Source of the DNA: Bacillus subtilis subsp. subtilis | GTDB lineage: Bacteria > Pseudomonadota > Gammaproteobacteria > Xanthomonadales > Xanthomonadaceae | NCBI GenBank assembly: GCA_021733645.1 | Contig: JAHREJ010000023.1 | Coordinates: forward strand, 1 to 64,000 | Length of the DNA stretch: 64,000 nt | Direction: 5' to 3' | Part shown: positions 60,039 through 64,000 of the stretch, piece by piece | Layout of the letters: the number at the start of each line of letters is the position of its first letter | How positions within the stretch are numbered: position 1 is the stretch's first letter | The notes under the pieces: model-generated | What the model was told of the DNA's origin: nothing | The model's input: the letters and a program-made list of their open reading frames with translations, nothing else | The model's database searches: none | Made by a program: the position numbers and the translations under genes

Positions 60039-61501
60039 GGGTTTGCTCCCGGAGTAGGGGGGGACAGATGCCACAGGTGCAGCACGGCGTAGGCGCGCCA
60101 CGGCCGCCAGGCCTGCGAACGCGCTTCGGTGGCGCGTTCGCTCAGGCGCGTATCGGCGCCCAATACCTGTTGCAGGACCAGGTCGCCGGCAGGGAAGGCA
60201 TCGGGCAGCGCCAGCGCGCGCAAGGCCATGTAGTGCGCGGTCCACGGCCCGATGCCGGGCAATGCCACGCAGCGTTCGATGAAGCTTTCCAGCCGTTGCC
60301 CGGCGTGGAAATCCAGGCGGCCATCGGCCACGGCGGCCGCGACCGCACGCACGGTGGCCGCGCGCGTCCTGGGCAGGCCAATGGTTTCCAGCGGGGCGTC
60401 GGCCAGCGCCTGTGGCGTGGGGAATTGGCGATCAAGCCCTTCAGGCATGCCGGCCAGCGGGCTGCCGAAGCGATCCACCACGCGGCGCGCCAGGGTGGTG
60501 GCCGCGGCCACGCTGACCTGCTGGCCGAGCACCGCACGTACGGCCACTTCGAACCCATCCCAGCCGCCGGGCACACGCAGCCCCGGGCGCTCGGCAATGC
60601 CCCGCGCAAGCAGGGGTTCCTGCGCCAGGGTGGCGTGCACGATGCGCAGGTCGGCATCCAGGTCGAAGATACGGCGTACGCGGCGGACGATGCCCGGGAT
60701 CGCCCGCGGGTCGACCTGGCCCAGCTGCAGCCGCAGTTCCGGGCGCCTGGGATCGGCGGTCACCCGGATCACGCTGGGCCGCTCGGCGGGGCCGATCACG
60801 CGCTGGTAGCTGTCTTCACCGATGCACTCCAGACCGGGGATCGAACGACGGCGCAGGAAGCCGAGCATCGCGGCGAAATCCAGCGGCGGGCGGTAGGCCA
60901 GGCGCAGCGTCAGGGCGCCGTCGTCGAGCGCGCCGCGCTGGCGCCGGATCGCGGTGGGCGGCATGCCGCAGCCCTCCACGAAGGCGGCATTGAAGCGGCG
61001 CAGGCTGTTGTAACCGGCCGCCATGGCTACGTCGGTGACCGGCAGGGCGGTCTCGGTCAGCAGTTGCTTGGCCAGCAGCAGCCGGCGGGTGGCGTGGATC
61101 TGCGCCGGCGCCGCACCCAGGCGGGCCACGAACAGGCGTTGCAGCTGGCGCGCGCTCAGTCCCAGCCGGGTTGCCAGATCGGACACCGCGGCATCCTGCA
61201 GGTAGCCATCGTGGATCAACGCCAGGGCGCGCTGCAGGGTTTCGTTGTTGAGCGCATCCTGCGCCTCCGGTGCCAGCTCGGGGCGGCAGCGCAGGCACGG
61301 GCGGAATCCCGCGGCGGCCGCGGCCGCCGCGGTGGGGTAGTAGTCCACGTTGCGCGGCTTTGGCGGCGGAGCCGGGCAGACCGGCCGGCAGTAGATGCCG
61401 GTACTGCGCACGGCGGTGAAGAACACCCCGTCAAAGCGTGCGTCGCGGGCAAGCCGGGCGCTTTCGCAGGCGCTGTAGTCCAGGGGCAGGGCGGTATCCA
61501 T
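60035..61501 (-). CDS. Ada-AlkA fusion: alkylation sensor and 3-methyladenine glycosylase
   Basis: A 488-residue protein with three parts. Residues 1-75: Ada zinc domain with four Cys (GIYCRPVCPAPP and FRPCLRCRPE) that can accept methyl groups from phosphotriesters. Residues 85-185: AraC-type double HTH (VSDLATRLGLSARQLQRLFV and DVAMAAGYNSLRRFNAAFVE). Residues 190-488: AlkA with the helix-hairpin-helix ALPGIGPWTAHYMALRAL and catalytic Asp in FPAGDLVLQQ. It lacks the C-terminal Ogt domain of Ada; that activity comes from the overlapping ogt gene. It probably activates its own operon. Confidence 0.9.
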   Translation of the reverse strand: MDTALPLDYSACESARLARDARFDGVFFTAVRSTGIYCRPVCPAPPPKPRNVDYYPTAAAAAAAGFRPCLRCRPELAPEAQDALNNETLQRALALIHDGYLQDAAVSDLATRLGLSARQLQRLFVARLGAAPAQIHATRRLLLAKQLLTETALPVTDVAMAAGYNSLRRFNAAFVEGCGMPPTAIRRQRGALDDGALTLRLAYRPPLDFAAMLGFLRRRSIPGLECIGEDSYQRVIGPAERPSVIRVTADPRRPELRLQLGQVDPRAIPGIVRRVRRIFDLDADLRIVHATLAQEPLLARGIAERPGLRVPGGWDGFEVAVRAVLGQQVSVAAATTLARRVVDRFGSPLAGMPEGLDRQFPTPQALADAPLETIGLPRTRAATVRAVAAAVADGRLDFHAGQRLESFIERCVALPGIGPWTAHYMALRALALPDAFPAGDLVLQQVLGADTRLSERATEARSQAWRPWRAYAVLHLWHLSPPTPGANP

Positions 61502-61670
61502 GCGAGCCAGTCTATGCTTGCCCGGGTCGACCGGCTCGCCGTTTTCGGACAGCAATGCAGGGTCGGGACGGATTGATTCAGGGCAGGTTGCCGCGTGGCT
61601 GGCCGCGCGCACTAGACTGTGCGTTCACGTGCCGCTGCGCGCGCTCCTTCGTACGGATACCAGGTCGTTC

Positions 61671-62816
61671 ATGTTGCTCAAGTCGTGGTGGTTGCCCCTG
61701 TTGTGCCTGGGTCTGGCCGGTTGCAGCCAGTTGGAAAACCCCGGCAACGTCACCGCCGCCGACAAGGCGGTGCGCGCGCAGGCCGCCGACGGCGACCACA
61801 TGGTGTCGTTCAACGCCGCCGATGCGCCAGCCCCGGTACCGCCGCCGCCCAAGCGCGGCGACCAGGGCTGGGCGCCAGCGGCGCTGGAAAATGGCAAGGC
61901 CTGGGTAAGCTGCGATACCGACTACGCCGGCGAGAACGGCGACGGGGTCGCGCTGGACGCGCTGGACCGCGACAGCATCGACGCCGCCCTGGCGCCGTGC
62001 GCCGAACGCGGGCTGGTACGCGTGCGCTACGTGGGCAAGATCAACCCCGGCTTCTCCGAGCTGGTGGCGCGGCTGGCGATGGTGGCCGATGCACAGCGCA
62101 TCTCGCGACGCATCCTGGACCTGGATTCCAGCGGTGGGCAGGTGGAAGCGGCGATCGTGGCCGGTGACCGCATCGGCGAATCCAACTGGACCATCTGGAT
62201 CCGCGAAGGGTCGGTGTGCCACAGCGCCTGCGTGTTCGTGCTGGCCGCCGGCGACAACCGCCTGGTGGCCGGCAAGGTGGGCATCCATCGCATGATGCGG
62301 ATCAGTTCCAAGGCCACCTCGCGCGCCGAGCTCAACCGCGAACTCCACGAGGTCTACGACAACGTCAAGGACTACCTGCAGCGCAACGGGGTGGCCGTTG
62401 GCGTGGCCGACCTGATGATGACCGTGCCCAACCGCAGCCTGCGCCTGCTCACCAGCGACGAGCTGCGTCAGTTCGGGCTGGACGGCACCAATGCGGTGCA
62501 GGACGACCTGGAGCGGATCAAGCAGATGCGCAAGTGCGGCGATGATTTCGTGCGCCGCAAGGATGCCTTCCTGATCGCCTTCGACCAGGACTGCAAGCGC
62601 GAGGGCAGTGAACTGGAGGCGGTCAACAGCTGCGGGCAGACCCTCAAGCAGCGCTACGGCTTCCCCGATGCGACCTGCCCGGACGAAAGCCCGCTGTCGG
62701 AAATCGATGTGTCCACGTTGTTGCCGGCGCGCACGACCCCCGTGCACGAGGGGCCGGCCGAGCGCACGGCCAGCGATGTGGGTCAGCCACTGCCCGACAC
62801 CACCGTGCGCAACTGA
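61671..62816 (+). CDS. Lipoprotein with ClpP/crotonase-like (COG3904-type) domain
   Basis: A 381-residue lipoprotein (LLCLGLAGC, Cys near residue 17). A Pro-rich linker leads to a ClpP-like fold: ILDLDSSGGQVEAAIVAGDR, then EGSVCHSACVFVLAAGDNRL and KVGIHRMMR. SSGG and the Ser of CHSAC sit where the oxyanion loop and nucleophile of the periplasmic ClpP-like family lie. The His of KVGIHR could complete a catalytic pair; activity is unproven. The C-terminal third has five Cys (including KCGDDF, QDCKRE and NSCGQTL), probably in disulfides. Confidence 0.65.
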   Translation: MLLKSWWLPLLCLGLAGCSQLENPGNVTAADKAVRAQAADGDHMVSFNAADAPAPVPPPPKRGDQGWAPAALENGKAWVSCDTDYAGENGDGVALDALDRDSIDAALAPCAERGLVRVRYVGKINPGFSELVARLAMVADAQRISRRILDLDSSGGQVEAAIVAGDRIGESNWTIWIREGSVCHSACVFVLAAGDNRLVAGKVGIHRMMRISSKATSRAELNRELHEVYDNVKDYLQRNGVAVGVADLMMTVPNRSLRLLTSDELRQFGLDGTNAVQDDLERIKQMRKCGDDFVRRKDAFLIAFDQDCKREGSELEAVNSCGQTLKQRYGFPDATCPDESPLSEIDVSTLLPARTTPVHEGPAERTASDVGQPLPDTTVRN

Positions 62817-62875
62817 CGAACCACTCACGGGGTTCCCGTAGACTGGCCCGGTTCCTTCCAGCCAACGGTGTCCTG

Positions 62876-63406
62876 ATGCGTGTTCCGCTGCTGCTGTCGT
62901 CGTTCCTGCTTGCCGCTGTTGCCCAGGCACAGACCCCGCCGCCGGCCACGCCGGCACCTGCGCCCGCACGCCCGGCACCGGCGGCTGCGCCGGCTGCACG
63001 CCCCGCGTTGAGCCCGGCCCAGCAGGCGCAGGTACACAAGCAGGACGCGGAGATGACGGCCGCTGCCTTGCAGGTGGCCCAGCTGGTGGATACCAACCGC
63101 GCCGCCGAAGCCTGGCAGGGCGCCTCGGCGGTGGCGAAGAAGTCGGTCACCGAGCAGGCCTTTGTCAGCCAGATCGGCGCTGATCGCAAGCGGCTGGGTG
63201 CGCTGGCCGCGCGCGGCCAGCCGGTGGTCACCCGGGTCAAGTACGCCGCCGGGGCCACCGTGCCCGAAGGGCTGTATATCAACGTGAGTTTCCCCACGCG
63301 GTTTGCCAACAGTGCCCAGCCGGTACGCGAACTGGTGTCCTTCCGGTTGGACGAAGACCGTGTCTGGCGCCTGGCCGGTTACAGCGTACGTGCGGCGACG
63401 CCCTGA
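62876..63406 (+). CDS. DUF4019-domain secreted protein
   Basis: A 176-residue exported protein. A signal peptide (LLLSSFLLAAVAQAQ) is followed by a Pro/Ala-rich linker of about 30 residues and a DUF4019 domain (QVAQLVDTNRAAEAWQGASA and REVSF-like strands near VRELVSFRLDEDRVWRLAGY). The function of the family is unknown. It follows the ClpP-like lipoprotein gene by 59 nt and precedes a MAPEG gene by 33 nt, possibly on one transcript. Confidence 0.7.
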   Translation: MRVPLLLSSFLLAAVAQAQTPPPATPAPAPARPAPAAAPAARPALSPAQQAQVHKQDAEMTAAALQVAQLVDTNRAAEAWQGASAVAKKSVTEQAFVSQIGADRKRLGALAARGQPVVTRVKYAAGATVPEGLYINVSFPTRFANSAQPVRELVSFRLDEDRVWRLAGYSVRAATP

Positions 63407-63439
63407 GCCTTCGGCCCCGTTTTCGATGAGGAGTGCGCC

Positions 63440-63829
63440 ATGAGTATCGAAATCAAGATGCTGGTGTGGTCGATGCTGTTGGGGCTGGTGCACCTGTTTG
63501 CCGCCTCCAGCGCCGTCACCCACGAACGCGGCCTGGCGTGGAACGCCTCCTCGCGCGACGGCCAGAACCCGCCGGTGCGGCCGCTGACCGGGCGCCTGCA
63601 GCGCGCCCAGGCCAACTTCATGGAGACCTTCCCGTTCTTTGCGGCCGCGGTGCTGGTGGTGGTGCTGACCCAGCGCCAGGATGGGCTGACCGCGTTGGCG
63701 GTGCAGCTGTATTTCTGGGCGCGGGTGATCTACCTGCCGCTGTATGCGGCCGGCGTGCCCTACGTGCGCAGCCTGGTATGGCTGGCGTCGCTGGTGGGCA
63801 TCGTGCTGTTGCTGTGGGCGGTGCTGTAA
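63440..63829 (+). CDS. MAPEG-family membrane protein
   Basis: A 129-residue protein with four TM helices. RLQRAQANFMETFPFFAAAV is the MAPEG signature (RxxRAxxNxxE), and YFWARVIYLPLYAAGVPYVR the third helix region. Eukaryotic relatives use glutathione in eicosanoid metabolism; bacterial roles are mostly unknown. GATGAGGAG precedes the ATG. Confidence 0.82.
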   Translation: MSIEIKMLVWSMLLGLVHLFAASSAVTHERGLAWNASSRDGQNPPVRPLTGRLQRAQANFMETFPFFAAAVLVVVLTQRQDGLTALAVQLYFWARVIYLPLYAAGVPYVRSLVWLASLVGIVLLLWAVL

Positions 63830-63928
63830 CGGGTCAGTGAACGGCAGCCTGTGCTGCTGATCCAGATCAAGGCGGCGCGCCGGCCATCGGCGCTAAGCTG
63901 GCCTCGACCCGCCACCGCAGGATCGGAC

Positions 63929-64000
63929 ATGTTGGAGCAAACCCCGCAGGAGCAGAGCGTACCGGAGCAGCCGGTGGACGTGGTGGTGGTGGGTGCCGGG
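63929..64000 (+). CDS. N-terminal start of a Rossmann-fold flavoprotein (partial)
   Basis: The first 24 codons run to the window edge: a polar, Gln/Glu-rich N terminus followed by VDVVVVGAG, the start of a GxGxxG dinucleotide-binding motif. This suggests an FAD- or NAD-dependent oxidoreductase. Nothing more can be said from the fragment. Confidence 0.55.
   Translation, partial: MLEQTPQEQSVPEQPVDVVVVGAG

Overview
The window is GC-rich chromosomal DNA from a member of the Xanthomonadaceae, most likely a Stenotrophomonas. The basis is the family content (a Xanthomonas-type NPP lipoprotein, creBCD next to rlmJ, zur directly behind gltX, oleate hydratase, a MipA/OmpV protein, an Ada-AlkA fusion), a GTAG-headed stem-loop of the SMAG type on the zur stop codon, and frequent GTG/TTG starts with ATGA overlaps. 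Species cannot be assigned from sequence alone. No rRNA, tRNA, CRISPR array, prophage or complete transposon was seen. The only mobile DNA is a decayed IS3-family remnant near the left end.

Layout. 1-1.5 kb: tandem terminator-like hairpins, a truncated regulator tail, an IS3 remnant and an orphan barstar. 1.8-6.2 kb: small membrane and secreted proteins, including a Cif-like epoxide hydrolase and a threonine aldolase. 6.3-11.0 kb: a TolC/HlyD/two-permease exporter operon that lacks an ATPase gene, divergent from oleate hydratase (11.2-13.2 kb). 13.2-21.1 kb: two same-strand operons of unfamiliar composition (ureohydrolase-like, FemAB/GNAT-like, class III aminotransferase and HAD phosphatase; then DegT-type PLP enzyme, two ArnE/ArnF-like SMR proteins and an alpha/beta hydrolase), interrupted by an opposing mipA/ompV gene. 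21.2-26.4 kb: a TctDE-like two-component system and a DesT-type repressor divergent from a desaturase pair. 26.4-30.2 kb: a periplasmic PPP-like phosphatase, a globin-coupled diguanylate cyclase and a zinc-type CDF exporter.

30.3-39.3 kb: gpmA, an M13 peptidase lipoprotein, a minimal HD-GYP protein, a lipoprotein, mfd and a GNAT. 39.4-44.3 kb: rlmJ divergent from creB-creC-creD, with a CreB box before creD. 44.4-48.0 kb: an M28 peptidase, gltX and zur. 48.4-54.2 kb: a TetR-EmrB-EmrA-type efflux operon and a MarR-MFS operon, each with a palindromic operator candidate. 54.7-57.7 kb: a ZnuD-like TonB receptor divergent from a MerC-domain protein with two Zur-box-like sites between them, then bTHX. 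58.2-64.0 kb: NPP, ogt and ada-alkA, a ClpP-fold lipoprotein, a DUF4019 protein, a MAPEG protein and the first 24 codons of a Rossmann-fold oxidoreductase.

Two things stand out beyond ordinary annotation. The first is a family of seven long, nearly perfect intergenic palindromes (arms up to 49 bp) at four loci. They share a conserved loop of about 45 nt but have copy-specific, co-varying arms, and each locus lies just beyond a terminator. I do not recognise this family. The second is the 13.2-21.1 kb pair of operons, which looks like an uncharacterised pathway for an amino-containing, probably envelope-associated metabolite.
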